From Anser cygnoides (taxonomy: Eukaryota > Chordata > Aves > Anseriformes > Anatidae), in contig NC_089873.1 in the NCBI RefSeq assembly GCF_040182565.1, forward strand, positions 138,870,501 through 138,934,500: a DNA stretch of 64,000 nt, given 5' to 3'. A model generated the notes under the pieces. That model did no database searches and was not told the origin of the DNA. It saw only the letters and a program-made list of their open reading frames with translations. The position numbers and the translations under genes are program-made. Positions 12,316-25,399 of this stretch are shown piece by piece (within the stretch, counting starts at the first letter, position 1; every line of letters starts with the position of its first letter).

Positions 12316-13994
12316 GAGCTATCCATCTGTAGGTCTTTTAGAGTTTCAGTGGAAACAGACACTTCTGGGATATCATTCATCAGACCTATGTCTAGCTAGG
12401 TATCTTCCAAGCATGTGCTCTTTATGTGCTTTTACACAAATTTGGCCAAGTCAGCTTTTCTAATACAGAGTTGTGATGAATTAGATGTAGGGTGATATTT
12501 TTGAAGGGTGCAGTACAGGATGATATAATTTCAAAGGCTGTATACAGGGATGAGTACACACTTACAGTACACACTGTGTGTAAAATTGAACCATTTTTAG
12601 ATAAGATTCTGTTTTTCAGCCAACATTTTGAATCTTTATTGCTGAAGTGCACTTTTTCATATTTTTGATTACAAGTATTTCAAAAGTCTGGGAATGAATA
12701 TTTCTCCCTGTTCTTTCTTTCTTAATCCTTTCCTCCTCTTTAAACATTACAAAAAGCCCAAATCATGACATTTGCAAATATATTGTCATTTTTGGTAAAT
12801 GTGCCTTAAATGTCAAAATAACACGTTCGCAGTTGCGTTAGACTTCTTCTACATTTAAATATGTACAATCTCTATAAGACACAGATGGACATTTGAATTC
12901 TTTCCGCTTGATGGAAACTTTATACCTGCAATCTTCCATATGCATCAGAATTACTATAATTTAGTCAAAATTTAGGTGAAGGATAAAAATTACATTAGGC
13001 ACATTGATCCTACAAAAGGACCAAGGATCACAATAGTCTCAGAGAGCAGTCTGCTCTTCACCTTTTGTATCACTTAGTTGCTAGGTCACTCTCTGACTGC
13101 TAAAGAGTAACACCAGCTTCCCCAAGACAAAAGCTGTGGAAGGTTGGAAAGAGAATTCTCACCAGCAACAACACTCAAAAATAAATATGGATTAAACCGC
13201 AGCAGTTTGGATCCCTCATCCTCTTTGGCTCATTGACACTATTTCAGGAGGTATTGTATTTGTAAGACACTCATGCCACACCAAGAACATATAATGCATC
13301 AGTTTAATGCTAGAGAAATAATACTTTGGTGAAATGTGTCATATCCTTTACACTATCACAGATACCCTGAAGTGAAAAATTACACACAATAATGTGTTTT
13401 ACAGTCACAAGGTCATTGGATTTGATTGGAAAGAAACCCAAGGTCAAGTTCTCTAGGGTGTGGACAACCCCTAGTGTAGACATTCTAGGTTATCTATAGT
13501 AGAAAAAGCCAGCCCTAAGTAGTATGCTTTACCATTTGCTCTGTAAATTATTGCCTTATAGATGTAGCCATGAAGTCTCTATTTGGCAAAGGACAGCTAA
13601 AGTTGGTGTTTCAACAGAAAAAATCCAGGACAACAGAAAAGTACTGATTCTCTATCCATATCACAGAATCACTGCAAGAGTCTCAGTGTAGCACAGGGCA
13701 AGGACTCTAAAGGGTATGGGCCATTACTCTGATCTCCTGCCCACCCAGTGCTCTGGCAGTACTGAATGGGTGACCCAGAGAAATGTGTTCACAGAAGTTC
13801 TCTTTCTGAATAGGAGGGCAGCCTTGTTTTGTGCTACTTTCAGGACAGAAAATTCTGTTCCAAGTTAAAATGAGTTCAAGAATCCTGCCTTAATATCACG
13901 AATACATTCATTGGCCTCTAAGATCAGATCTGTGATGAAATGGATGGAGCACAGTCTTTCAGTGAGTTGCAGGTGGTGGTTTATTTTGTGTGGT

Positions 13995-14047
13995 TTATTT
14001 TATTTTATTTTGTTTTGTTTTGTTTTGTTTTGTTTTGTTTTATTTTT
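13995..14047. repeat. (TTTTA)n/(TTTTG)n microsatellite
   Basis: Pentanucleotide tract that begins with TTTTA units, changes to six or seven TTTTG units, and ends with a TTTTA-type unit. Confidence 0.92.
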
Positions 14048-16814
14048 GCTTTTGTGGTCATTTGAGAATCCAAAGGCATGGAAGAGCTAAAAAGAAGAGA
14101 TAAGCACTTGTGTAAGTCTGAGATATACATGACCTAATTGTATGACATATTGCAGAGTCCCTGATAATTGCCTATCATATGAAAACAGTTGCCTCCATAA
14201 AGAAGATGCAGAGATGCACATTAGTTGCCCAGACTGGGCACTTATGCCTCTGTTTTCTAACTGCCTGCTTAGTACACAGCAGTTGGCATGGGCACAGGAC
14301 CTCAGAGGCACAGGAGCAGTTGATTCAATAAACTCCACAAGTCAGTCTCAGAAGAACCACAACTCTTTCCTGGGGCTTCTGTTTGAGCCTGCTGTTTCCT
14401 GAACCGGGACGTGTGCCTGGAGACTGGCAGCAAGAAAATAACTTATTTGAAGAGCACAAATAACTTTCTAGGTGAAGCCCCTCACTACAGGCAGAAGGAT
14501 TAGCCACATCAACTCTATTTTCAACCTGAGCTAAGGATGAATCAGGCCGCCCCCTCTCCCTTGCTCCAGTGATGCTTCATTTCTTGTCAGCTTGGGAACT
14601 GAAATTCTGAGTCTGGAGTTAATATTGCATCCTCAGCTTCTACTCTATGTACATCTGTACAGAAGTGGGAGCAGTCTTCACATTAGCAGAGTGCTTCATC
14701 CAGGCTAAGGAGGGGAGAAGGATGCATTCACTTAGAGTCTGCTGCACTCATGTGGTGAGACAGCTGCTGGTGTTTGAGATAACTTGGATATCTGTGCACA
14801 ACACTGCATTCTTCCAAGTAGACATCCATGATGCTTAAGCTCTACTCAGCCTGCACTGCCAAACAGCTTTTATGTCTTGAGACATTTTACAGAAACACCA
14901 TCACAGAAAACAAGTACCCAGTATGCAGATAGGCTTAACACCTCACTGTGTTTTTTCCAGCTTCTCCAAAAATTCCAGGAGTTGGAGAATGACAGAGTAG
15001 AAGGTGTCTTCTCATGGTCTTGAGGGATATTTCATTTTCACACCAGGAAAAGCAGCCTTTTCTCAGCATCACAGATGAATCTTCTGTTTACCTTATGACT
15101 ATTTTGTATGTAGCCCTGCAGCTACCCAGAAGCAGCTATGAAATGAACTTTGGAAATCCTAGCACTGTGATAACTGCCATTCAGATCTCTGTTCAACAAT
15201 ACAGTGACTGCTGGGAAGGATACCTTGTTCTTATTCATGGTTTGCTTTTGAACCAGTGACTTATAGATGAATTATTGTTCCGCTGAGCTATCCTATACTC
15301 TGTTTCATTTTTAATGGATGCAGTTTCGTCCACTCATTTAGCTGGTCTTATTTTTATTTTCACATGAAAAATACACTTAGAACTTAAAGATCTCTTCTTT
15401 CTTGATAGCTAATAAATATTCTTGATTTCCTTTTCCCGCACTAATTTATTTTCCTCAACAATCTCCACCCCTTTTATCTGTTTATTCGTAATATTCCCCA
15501 AGTTAACATTAATTTACATTAATTTACAAATATACTTCATATTCTAAATAGATTAAGACTCCAATTCTTTGAACTAGTCATAACATTTGTCAAGAAGCTT
15601 TCTCTTCTCTCCCCACCCTGACTCCCCAGATGGATGCAATGCTTTTGGAAAATGCTAGGTTCTCAACTGTGGTCAAGGAAGGAAGGAAGACATCTGTACA
15701 TGTACGTAGGTACACTAACAGATTTGTATATGCTTGTGTGCACACATATATAGCCGATCTGAAAAGCCAAATAGTCCAGGAAGTCAAATCAGCACAGATC
15801 TCCTACTGTACTGCTGAGCCAGCAGGCCTCAGCCCTGACCTACAGAGATCACCTCCATAGACATGAAACATTTGTATGTTATTAAAAAAGCAGATAAGTT
15901 ACTCTTCTAGAACAGTGAAGTTTGTGCATGAAATAGTAACTAATTTGTGAGCAGGAAAAGAGAATAACCACATTCTGTCAAGAGAGAGGGGCAGAAAGGA
16001 GAGAGGTACTGTATATTATTAAGCTACTTGATCACATATGTCTTTTCAAAGGAGAGAAGGAGACATTAGCAGCAAACAGAGGAACATTGTCATCTGCAAA
16101 CATAAATATTTCAGATTTCAGGTACACTGGGAATGTCATTAATGTAAAAACTGACAAGAAGGGGCCCTGGAGTCAGCAATGACCGTGGGAGGCACTTCAA
16201 GAGACAGAAGAAGGGGCTCTGACAACAAGCACTGTAATAATAATAAACTCCTTTGAAAGCCACACAGGAGATGGGTAGAAAATCAGGACAAAGAAGCTGT
16301 ATTGCTGTGTTTTGGTTTGAGTTTGGATGGGCAGAGGAGAGGGGAGAGAGACCCTACCTCCATACAGTGTTAAGCGTTTTTGGTGCCGGGTTTAAGTAAG
16401 TTAGCATCTGTGGCACGGTCTCTACCCTATGGCCAAGAAAAGGTGATCAATATGTTCAAGCAGAGCTGTGCCACTGAGATGGTTAGCTGAAGAGGGGATA
16501 TAAAGGGAGCAATTAGAAATAATTTAGATTTAGAGTGCAGACAGATGATATGACTTGCCAGACAGGTCAACAGGTAGAGATTAAATAGGATCTTCATTTC
16601 TCTGTCTGCTGGAATATTGTCCTGGAAGGCCGGAGAGACAACAGAATGAAGGGGGTGAAAGGGTCAGCAACTGCTGTTGGAGAGCAGTTGGCTAATTCTC
16701 TATTGAATGAACACCTAAGTAGGATTATCAAGGTATTTCTTCCTGATCCCATTTCACATTAAAAGTTCTTGTTTTAATGAACTAAGCAGATACTAAACTG
16801 CTTAGCAAAATTAC

Positions 16815-16853
16815 AATAAAATAAAATAAAATAAAATACAATAAAATAAAATA
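16815..16853. repeat. (AAAAT)n microsatellite
   Basis: Seven to eight pentamers with one A-to-C change near the middle. Confidence 0.9.
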
Positions 16854-17334
16854 ATTGAAAAAACACAATAAGTTTTGCAACAAATTTATTTTCCATATAT
16901 GAATGTAAGTTGTGCTTACATATGAAGCTATTTCAGAAGAATCCCCAAATTTTTCACCTGCAGGGTTAACCAGGATTATTTATTTCATACCTATGTTATG
17001 GAATTACACAGAAATCCCTCTGTAGTTATTGGAGTTTGTAGACCTATAATTAAAAAAATAATAAGAAGAAATATTTTTGGCAGCTGTCATTTAGTTTTTC
17101 ATTATTTATGATGAAATTATATCACATACTAGTAAATGTGCTTTAGTATATTTTTAATGAAGTCTTAATGATTCTGAATCTCAGTATGACACCCTGCTAT
17201 TATATCTTTATTGAGAAATAGAAAGAGGCAAATCAAAACATTATAGATGCAAATTACCTCATGGCAGGGAGTGAGGACCTCTTGTATTATTATTGCCATT
17301 TCTTCAAGCAAGAAACTAATCCATTTCAAGAGGA

Positions 17335-17417
17335 TAAAAAAAATAAAAAAAAAAAAGGAAGGAAAGGAAGGGAAAGAATAGGAAGAATTAAAAAAAAAAA
17401 AAAGAAAAAAAAAAAAA
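17335..17417. repeat. A-rich / GGAA low-complexity tract
   Basis: A-rich runs flank a GGAA-type purine section; the right part is A14-G-A13 followed by GC, similar in layout to the interrupted poly(A) tracts at 7.0, 49.8 and 54.3 kb. Confidence 0.9.
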
Positions 17418-18554
17418 GCTTGTTGCTCTTTCAATTTGTTCTTGATCCAAAGCAGGAGCCCTAAAGAACTTCCCTTGTCTAAATTTCCAGACTGGAACCA
17501 ATCGGTTGACCTTTGGCCTTTTATAACTAACTGCCCTAGAAGCTCTAAGTATTAAAGGAAATATATTTAAAAAGCATGTCTTCATTTGTTTTAATGTTTT
17601 GAAATTTACCATGCTAATCAGTAATTTAGAATAATCTTGAAATATTAACTGGCCATTTGTAATCTTTTTATCAACTACAAAGAACACATAAATGGATCCC
17701 AGGTTTCCTCCCTGGGGGAGATAAGGGGTTTTTCAACTGATACCTCCATGGCTGGAAAGCCTGGGATCACTCCACAACACGTGGAGACTTCCAGACATTA
17801 TTACGTTCACTGAATGAAGAATGTTTGTCTTTATTAACATCCCCTCTGGACAGAAGTTACCCAAATGTAAGCAACTAAACTTGAAAATAATGCAAAGATT
17901 CAAGACAAAAACGTGAGTCAGCCAGCAAAAATAGTGCTATATAGTTGAGCCTGATTCTTGCTAGAGTGGTTTATACAGATATCTGAAGGACTGAAATGAA
18001 AACTGATGGCAACAGTCTGACAAGATAGCTGCCTGGCCTGTCTTCTGTGGACTGATTAATCTCAAATGTGCCTAATCCAAATAAAAACTTGAAAAGAAGC
18101 CTAGAGCAGAAGAATAACAGAAGCAGCATCTTCCTTTAGTTCTTGCATCTGAAAAGAAAAAGACACATATCTAATATACAAAAGAACAAGCTGAGACTCA
18201 AGCAAGCTAATTTTAGGGAAGAGAACAGCTGTATATCTCTAAACATTACATCGAGCAGAGGGGCAAAGGTAAGAGAAAGATTTACTTCTTCAATAAGTCA
18301 TAACCAACATGATTTCATTCAGCATTGGAGGAGATTAACACAACTATTTCCATTCAAATATGATAAAGGCTACCAATAAATACATTAAAAGAAAAGAGTA
18401 TATGTTCTGATGCTGTTCTACTGGCCAGCAGTCTCTGATCTGGGGTATTTATCTATTCATGATTCTCTAACTACGACTGATGAACTTTATTATGCATTAT
18501 ACTGGCAAACAAGAACAAGACAATGCTTGTTTGAAGTGCCAACTGCTTTTTGAA

Positions 18555-18711
18555 AGGAAGGAAGGAAGGAAGGAAGGAAGGAAGGAAGGAAGGAAGGAAG
18601 GAAGGAAGGAAGGAAGGAAGGAAGGAAGGAAGGAAGGAAGGAAGGAAGGAAAAAGAAAGAGAGAGAGAAAGAAAGAAAGAGAAAGAGAAAGAAAAAAGAA
18701 AGAAAAAGAAA

Positions 18712-18755
<44 letters not shown>

Positions 18756-18772
18756 GAAAGAAAGAAAGAAAG

Positions 18773-18851
<79 letters not shown>

Positions 18852-18864
18852 AAAAGAAAGAAAG
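18555..18864. repeat. Long polypurine microsatellite (GGAA)n-(GAAA)n
   Basis: About 24 perfect GGAA units (to 18650), a mixed GA-rich transition, then GAAA units to 18864: 310 bases of pure purine on the plus strand. It generates four long lysine/arginine/glutamate- or phenylalanine/serine-rich ORFs that are not genes. The right edge lies about 20 bases from the 3' end of a minus-strand CR1, so the array may have grown from, or next to, that retroposon tail. Confidence 0.97.
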
Positions 18865-18885
18865 ACAACTTCAGACTGAAGAGTC

Positions 18886-19017
18886 CATAGGATCACAGAA
18901 TATTCCAAGTTGGAAGGGACCCACAAGGATCATTGGGTCCAACTCTTCGGTCCCCAAAGGACCACCCAAAAACGAGACCATATATCTGAGAGCATTGTCC
19001 AAATGCTTCTTGAACTC
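18886..19017 (-). mobile_element. CR1 LINE 3' fragment
   Basis: Reverse complement of a CR1 3' end: 'ggatcacagaatattccaag', 'ttggaagggacccacaagga', then 'gagagcattgtccaaatgct' and 'tcttgaactc'. This matches the CR1 subtype whose tail carries the 'cacagaatattccaagttgg' phrase. Only about 130 bases remain; the 5' side is truncated at about 19017, as is usual for CR1. Confidence 0.9.
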
Positions 19018-21445
19018 AAAGAAAATGAGTCCAAGAAGACTTCTTTTCAGGAGTAGACATCTATATAGAGAAGAAGGTTTCTAAGCTCCTTCAGTAGTCA
19101 ATGAATATCTAGTCTATTCTTTCCATAGTGTGGATAGCCATGCAGCTGATCTCCAGTAGTATCTCATTTAGACTAAGCTGAAAACATCTTCATGCTCCTT
19201 TGGCTTTATTGACTAGACCTTCACAGACGATAATGGGAGTGGTCTTCAGTGGCATAAGATATATTTAGGCAAACTGAGCCCTGAAACCTATCTTAAACTT
19301 TATTAGTTCCACTAAAACAGCTAGCATTTCTGTGATCCGTTAATTTTATACATTTTTTTTACTGTCATCATTCTGCCATGATCAGATAATCACTGCAACA
19401 AGAACATCTTTAAATGCCATCTTTGTAGACTGTCATTCCTACAATTGTTTTATATTATTTTCTTTACCTGCCTCATTTTCTTGCATGGTCATGTACACAT
19501 AATAGCCATAGTCATCCCTGAGCATGTACAACAAAACAGATCATTGTAGTTTTAGAACACACGTGAATAAGATTACATTTAATAAGGTGTTATTGCAGCC
19601 AGAGGGGTTGTTAAAAATACGTGTGAAACTTCATAATCATTATGATACCAGAAATAGTATTTAATATATCTAGGATTTTGATTCTTACCATACATTGTTA
19701 CTTTGCTCATTCTTTAATGTTGTCATATGCATCTACTCATACCAATATTCTTATAAAAACATAACTGAAATTTTCATCAAACCCTTTTAAAGATTTTTGG
19801 AAGACCAGCTCTCATGACAGAGACGTAGAGAAAATATTTTTTCAACATGCATTTTTCCAGTATGTTCATATGCATAGTGAGAACACAGTTTAAACAGTGA
19901 GCTGTAACAGAATGCAAAAAGTATTTGAATGAAAAATCTTATGACTTATAAATAGCTTTAAAATCTACTTTCAGAATGAAGACTGTAGAAGCCACCAAAG
20001 CACCTCCCTCAAGCGCTGAAGTGAGTGAAGTTTTGGAAGCTTAAAAGCAGTACCAACCTAACAAGAGCAAATGATGTAACAAAAAATGGACTTCCTTACT
20101 GACCAAGATCAACAAGGGCATTTATGTCACATGCCCATTCCTTGGTGATTGCCATGTGGGAAGTTTTAAAGTATACATGGGCCTCATTGAGATTCTGTAC
20201 CAGGAGCAAAGCAGCAAAGTGTCCCCAGAGATGGCTTTTAAAGATACATTGACATAGTCATGCAAAGAAAGACAGTGACTTGGGATGGAGACCCAAATAC
20301 ATGCTTGTGTACATACCATGGTGTGAAGTTACTGCACAGTGAGACAAGGCAATTAAATGAACCCAAAGGCTGCATTATTAGAAGTTATATTGCCTAGATA
20401 CAGGTTGGCAGGATTAATCTTTTTTCCCCATCCACCCTCAACCCTCACACAATTCACCTACCCAAATTGTTTGTTCAGGCTTTGTGCCAAGATGAGAGGA
20501 AGCGTTACCGATAGGCAGACTTCAGGCTTCATGTATTTATAAACACAGAGAAAGAAAAGAATCTGAAAGATCCTTCAGACTTCTCACATAACTACTAAAC
20601 TCATGTGGAACATAGTGTCACCCCCTGAATGTACTGCAAAAAGGAAGCATTCAATGAAGAAAATTTAATAAAAACAAACATATTCTGATAGGATTACGGC
20701 ATCAAAAATGCATATGTTCCACATGTTTTTATTTCTCTTTAAAATTAGAAAAAGTATCTTTGGTTGATGTATCCTGTAGGGCACTAAGCCAGAAAACACT
20801 ATTATACTATTTCTTGCTTCATAAAGAATTTCATTTAAACTATGAACCTTGTGATAGGTAATTATATGCAGGAAGCAGAGCACATATGAATTTTATATTT
20901 ATGGTCTACTCTAAGGTCACAATTTAAATTCTAAAAACTGCCTTCAGAAATACCAGTTAGTGTGTCGTTTTTATTTTAATTGCATTTCCTCCCCTCTGGT
21001 ACAGCATGATCAACTGAAAATCAGAACACATGTTTTATGTAACATATTTAGAATCTAGCAATAAACTATTACCATCCATATAAACATTAAACCTATTTGG
21101 AATGCTGCTAACAGAGAAGGGGGGAGGTTGTGGGAGGTGCTAGTAGATCCTTTTGCCCAGGAGAAGAAAACAGCATTGAAAAATTTTCACATGCTCCTCA
21201 TAACAACTGCTGCTAATGAACTGCTCTCCATCTCCCTGCAGTTCAAGCACTATATCTTTATTTCAAACGAAAGGTATCTTTTCAAAAAGATACATATTTT
21301 TTTTTATGGCAGCAAAATACAAATATATCAGTTCCATTCATTGCAGAAAGTAATGGCACCAGATAATCATTTGGGCCCCAGAGGGTATCTAGCTCCACAT
21401 CCTGGAATATGCCAGCATGGAATTGCTGATGCTGGAGACCAGGAT

Positions 21446-21503
21446 TGTTTTTGTTTGTTTGTTTGTTTGTTCTTGTTTTGTTTTTGTTTGTTTGTTTGTT
21501 TTT
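21446..21503. repeat. (TTTG)n microsatellite
   Basis: Two blocks of TTTG units separated by a short T-rich interruption. Confidence 0.92.
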
Positions 21504-21772
21504 CCCCACAAGGGTTTGTTCTTCATGGTCTGATACAGAATGTGCTCTCAGGTCAGACAGACAAACTTGGACCCTACTGTGGTCCTTATCCTGGTAGGAC
21601 ACAGTACCCATGAAGCTTATTTGAGGTTCCCTTTTCTCACTGACTTTTGCATCTGGGCCGTGACCCTTCTTCATAATGTTGGCAGTGATTGGTCTCACCC
21701 AGGATGGTTGTGTGGTTACAGCTTCCTTGTGGCAAGGTATGTTCTGTCTGCCCCGTGATGAGTCTTGCTTAG

Positions 21773-21816
21773 AAAACTCATCTCCTGGTCTCTTAAAACT
21801 CATCTCCTTGTCTCTT
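21773..21816. repeat. 22-bp tandem duplication
   Basis: Two adjacent 22-base copies (21773-21794 and 21795-21816) of AAAACTCATCTCC-K-GTCTCTT type, differing at one base (G versus T). A recent slippage-type duplication. Confidence 0.9.
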
Positions 21817-24470
21817 AAATCTCAAAACTCAAGGTTTTAATTGCCTATTCCACAAAAAGTGGCAGGCTACAGCACTGTGCTCCTTCTGTACTCAAGGAGA
21901 AACACAAAATGCACGAGAGGGAGAATCATCCCATCCTAAAAACTGATTACACCCCAGGTAGGTGTGATAAATCACTGTAAAGAGGGTTGCCTGTTCACTC
22001 CATTGTATGCACAAGACAATAACCTAAGAGATAAAAAACTGCACTCAGGTGGGATGAATCCCATGCTAAATAGTTAAATAGCTAAATAAATATCTTTTCA
22101 GACTATATCTATTTATGTCTCCAATGCATTTTAACTCTGACTTGGAAGAATAGCCTCTAAAGACAAGCAGTTTAACCTCTGTGATCCATTTAGACCTTCA
22201 ACTCTTTACAGGGAGTGATGAGAGGGCTAGACATTGGAATGACATTTTTACGTGACAACTTTTTCATTTAAAATGCAGTGAACAGTCACTGCCTTGTGAC
22301 AGTTCATGTAGGCAATCAAACAGTGTATAGATAGCCAGACAGTTTCAGATTATTTTAATTTTTTACAAAAAATAAAAAAATAAAAGAAATAATAAAATCT
22401 ATTTTTAGCACCTATTCCAAGGAAATGTCTGGATGTTCAAAACTCAATCACTACGATTTGAACAGGATATATACCTTTGACCTTGAATTTTAAAATACTC
22501 TATATAACACAACTCCCTGCCATCTACTTCCTATCATGCCTTCATCATTTGTCATAGAAAATTTTTTGATTGACTTAACATAGATACTTTCATATGCTGG
22601 AGCTGAAAGAGACAGTTCTTCAACTGGTACAAGTCAGCCTAGTTCTATTAACATAAATTGAAGTTGACTGATTTATACCAGCTGACAAAAGAGTCCAGTA
22701 TCTAATAAAAATCAGAAAGGACCTTAGATTTTACCTGACACTTACAGAGGTTTTAATCAAATTCTACATTTGCTTGTTTGATTTTGGCATAAAAGATTAT
22801 TTTTTTCTTAGTATTTATTGGGATTCTGGATTCAAAAAGTGTGGCAAAACTTTACAATTCCTCAGTAAGATATTCGTTCATAATTAAAAGCAAACAAACA
22901 AACAAAAAAAGAGCTGCAACCAACAGCCAAATCAAACTGTCAGCCAACATACATCTAAAAGCATTAACGTCTTAGTATAAAGAGTGATTACATATTCACT
23001 CCCTGCTCAGTAGAAGAATTTTCATGATATGGAGATAGCCACATATTTATACAATAGAATTATTTACGCAGATTAAAATATATGTTAGCTCTTTCAACAA
23101 ACAAGCAAACAAAACACATTTTTGAGACATTATTATCCATATTTCCTGATGCAATTTAGGAAGCAAATGAAAAATAATATCCTGATTCTTTAAACTTTCA
23201 CTACATAGTTAGTCTTCTCTATAGACTTCTATCTACATTAACACTGTGGTGAAAGTTTGAGATATCAATTCAAATATGAAGACACTTCTGGCAAAGGAAA
23301 TCCCAGAGTCATAAATCACTAAAGAAGGACAAGAGGACATTCTGAAGAACTATAATTATATAAGTCTTGTTCTCAGATTCTTCCCTAAGCATCTGTTACA
23401 GGTTTGGGGTCGATAAGAACAGTGAGCTCAGTGGACCTTTGCCTGATACAGCAGTTATTCCTGCACTGTTCTGCTCACCTGCAGACAACCGGACAACGTG
23501 TGACTTCATAGGCTGAAAACAAACCAATATAAAAATATTGAAATAGGATTTAAAATAAATTTATTTATTTTTTACATTGGAGTATTTCTATAAACTTTTC
23601 TGTTAGCATTAGCCGAACTTCATAGAGTTTCATTTTAAATTCTTTGATTTTTCAATGAAAATTTCAAAGAAATCCAGAGAAATGAAAGCAAAGAAAATAC
23701 GGAAACAATGCAGTTGGAAGCACTAACACAAATTTAGCATTTTGTTTGTTTTCAAAGGCATAGAAAAATAGCATAATTTCACACTGAATATTTTGAAAAG
23801 ATACTCCAAATTCTGAAGAACTAGCCATTTTCAAGAGTGAAAAAAGCACTGATGGATCAGTCTAAGCAGAATCTGAATCTTTTTCCCACACGACTCTGGT
23901 ATTTGCACAATAGCTGGCAATATTGGCACTTTCAATCTGTAAAGTGACTGGATCTCTGGGAGTCTTATGAGTCTCATAAATCTTCTTAGACAATAGGATA
24001 ACATTAGTTTTGTTCCCTTGCTCTCTACCCAACATAATATTAGGGATGTATCAAAGTATGACATCTATACTCCAGAAAGCGTGCTTAGTAATTCGTGCAA
24101 ATGTACAAATGCAAACAATAGAGAAGAGGGAATCCCATGAGGCAGAGTAAAGACTATTTAAAGGAACGGTACCTAATTCATATATAGTACAATTTCTTTT
24201 TATAGCCAAACTGTAAATAACTTCTTGTTGTAATATGTCATGAGGCACAAGAACATATGCTGTACTGAATTCCAAACATATGACCTCTGTTGCATTCCTT
24301 TCATCTACTCATTATATAATTCTGTCAGCAAGAACAATCAAGTTTGATGTGCATAAGTGTTCACAGGATTGAGTTTAGATACTCTGAAAGTTCATTCCTT
24401 TAATATTGGTTTCATTATTTTTCATGGGAAAGTAGTTAATCTCATAGAATAGTAAGTATCAGGATCATTA

Positions 24471-24521
24471 CTCTCTCTCTTTTTTCTTTTCTTTTTTTTT
24501 TTTTGGGGGGGGGGGAGGGGG
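24471..24521. repeat. CT / poly(T) / poly(G) compound tract
   Basis: (CT)n is followed by C-interrupted T runs, then T14, then G11-A-G5. The G-rich end could fold into a G-quadruplex in principle. Assembly length should be treated with caution. Confidence 0.9.
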
Positions 24522-24610
24522 ACGTAAAATTACTATAATAGTTCAATTATTTAATTTTAACCATTATATTCTCCAGAAAAGAAATAACCAGCAATACTAA
24601 AATTTCTTAG

Positions 24611-24829
24611 TTAATTTCCGTAGTAATTCAGGACACCCATTTGTTGGCTGAGCTGACAGAAATGGAATGTCAGTTCCTGGAACTTCCCAGCTGCCAACGG
24701 AAGTTGGTCAATACAACATCTGAAGAAGAGCTGTTTTTTCAGATCAAATATTTCCACACTCCCTTCATACACACCAGTTACAAACATAACACACAGCAGA
24801 AGTAATCCTAATAGATTCAAGTTGACCAT
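24611..24829 (-). other. Small ATG-started ORF with signal-peptide-like N-terminus (doubtful)
   Basis: A 72-codon ORF on the minus strand starting at a true ATG (24829), with an in-frame stop upstream and a terminating TAA. The first 20 or so residues form a typical signal-peptide profile: a short polar start (MVNLN), a hydrophobic core (LLGLLLLCVMFV) and a small-residue TG. The remainder (four cysteines, no motif I know) matches no family I recognise. The start context is weak (T at -3, G at +4). A possible splice donor, 'ctg|gtgtgt', follows the hydrophobic core, so it could instead be a first exon. With about a hundred short ORFs in the window, one such profile is expected by chance. I do not call it a gene. 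Confidence 0.12.
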
Positions 24830-25333
24830 GAAAAGACATTTAAAGATAATCCAAATTTCATGCTGATCAGAACATCACGTTACAGAAGTCAGCATGTTTT
24901 AAATGAATTGTTATATCCCTGCTGTATTTTCAACACTTCTGAAGTGTAAGAGAACACTTTTTAACTTGAAAAACTAACACTTAGCTAAAGCACTTCTAAT
25001 AGTGAAAGCTCATCTGACCAGGTAAAAACAATGCAGATGTCTACAGCTCAGTTACTTACTCCAGGCTCCTGTTACAGTCAACAGAAAGAAGCAGACATTG
25101 TTCTTTTCTGAACAAAAATAGATCTAAAATAGATCACACGAACAATAATCTAGTCTATTCCTCTGCATTGTGCTATGTAGCATAAAAACGCATCTCTGAG
25201 TTTCACTGTTCTTATTGCATTCTCTAGAGCTAAATTTTCATCCATGTTTTGAACTGTTTATCTAAATAATAAAAGTAAGCTAGCCTCCTGTCTTAGACAT
25301 TGTCATTCATTCCTGATCTAGCAGAAAGTATCT

Positions 25334-25399
25334 CCATGGCAGGAGAGTTGGAACTAGAATATTATTAAGGTCCCTTGAACTCAACCCATTCTATGATTC
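25334..25399 (+). mobile_element. CR1 LINE 3' tail, very short
   Basis: The run 'ccatggcaggagagttggaa' followed by 'ctagaatattattaaggtcc', 'cttgaactcaacccattcta' and 'tgatt' is a CR1 3' terminus on the plus strand. Only about 66 bases remain. Confidence 0.85.

Larger units (their letters stand above)
9491..18551. other. Non-coding unique DNA
   Basis: No gene, RNA gene or intact mobile element recognised. ORFs are below about 120 codons with no recognisable domain. There are short tandem repeats and one local duplication (listed separately). The part near 16.3-16.7 kb carries a TATA-like 'ggggatataaaggg' in GC-richer DNA, which might be an old LTR, but I cannot align it to one. Confidence 0.6.
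19018..25333. other. Non-coding unique DNA
   Basis: AT-rich DNA with no recognised gene apart from the doubtful small ORF at 24611-24829. The 21.1-21.6 kb ORF runs through a TTTG microsatellite and is not credible. Short tandem repeats are listed separately. Confidence 0.6.

Noticed and set aside
13655..13720. CR1-like 'atcacagaatcactg'
   Set aside because: The short resemblance to a CR1 tail is not followed by any CR1 body sequence.
16300..16760. Possible further LTR with a TATA-like 'ggatataaaggg'
   Set aside because: I found no terminal TG/CA pair, no duplication and no shared blocks with the three clear LTRs.
18471..18926. ORFs of 109-151 codons
   Set aside because: They are translations of the GGAA/GAAA microsatellite (Lys/Glu/Arg or Phe/Leu/Ser repeats).
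21128..21803. 161- and 173-codon ORFs on opposite strands
   Set aside because: Both run through the TTTG microsatellite and have no recognisable domain or codon pattern.
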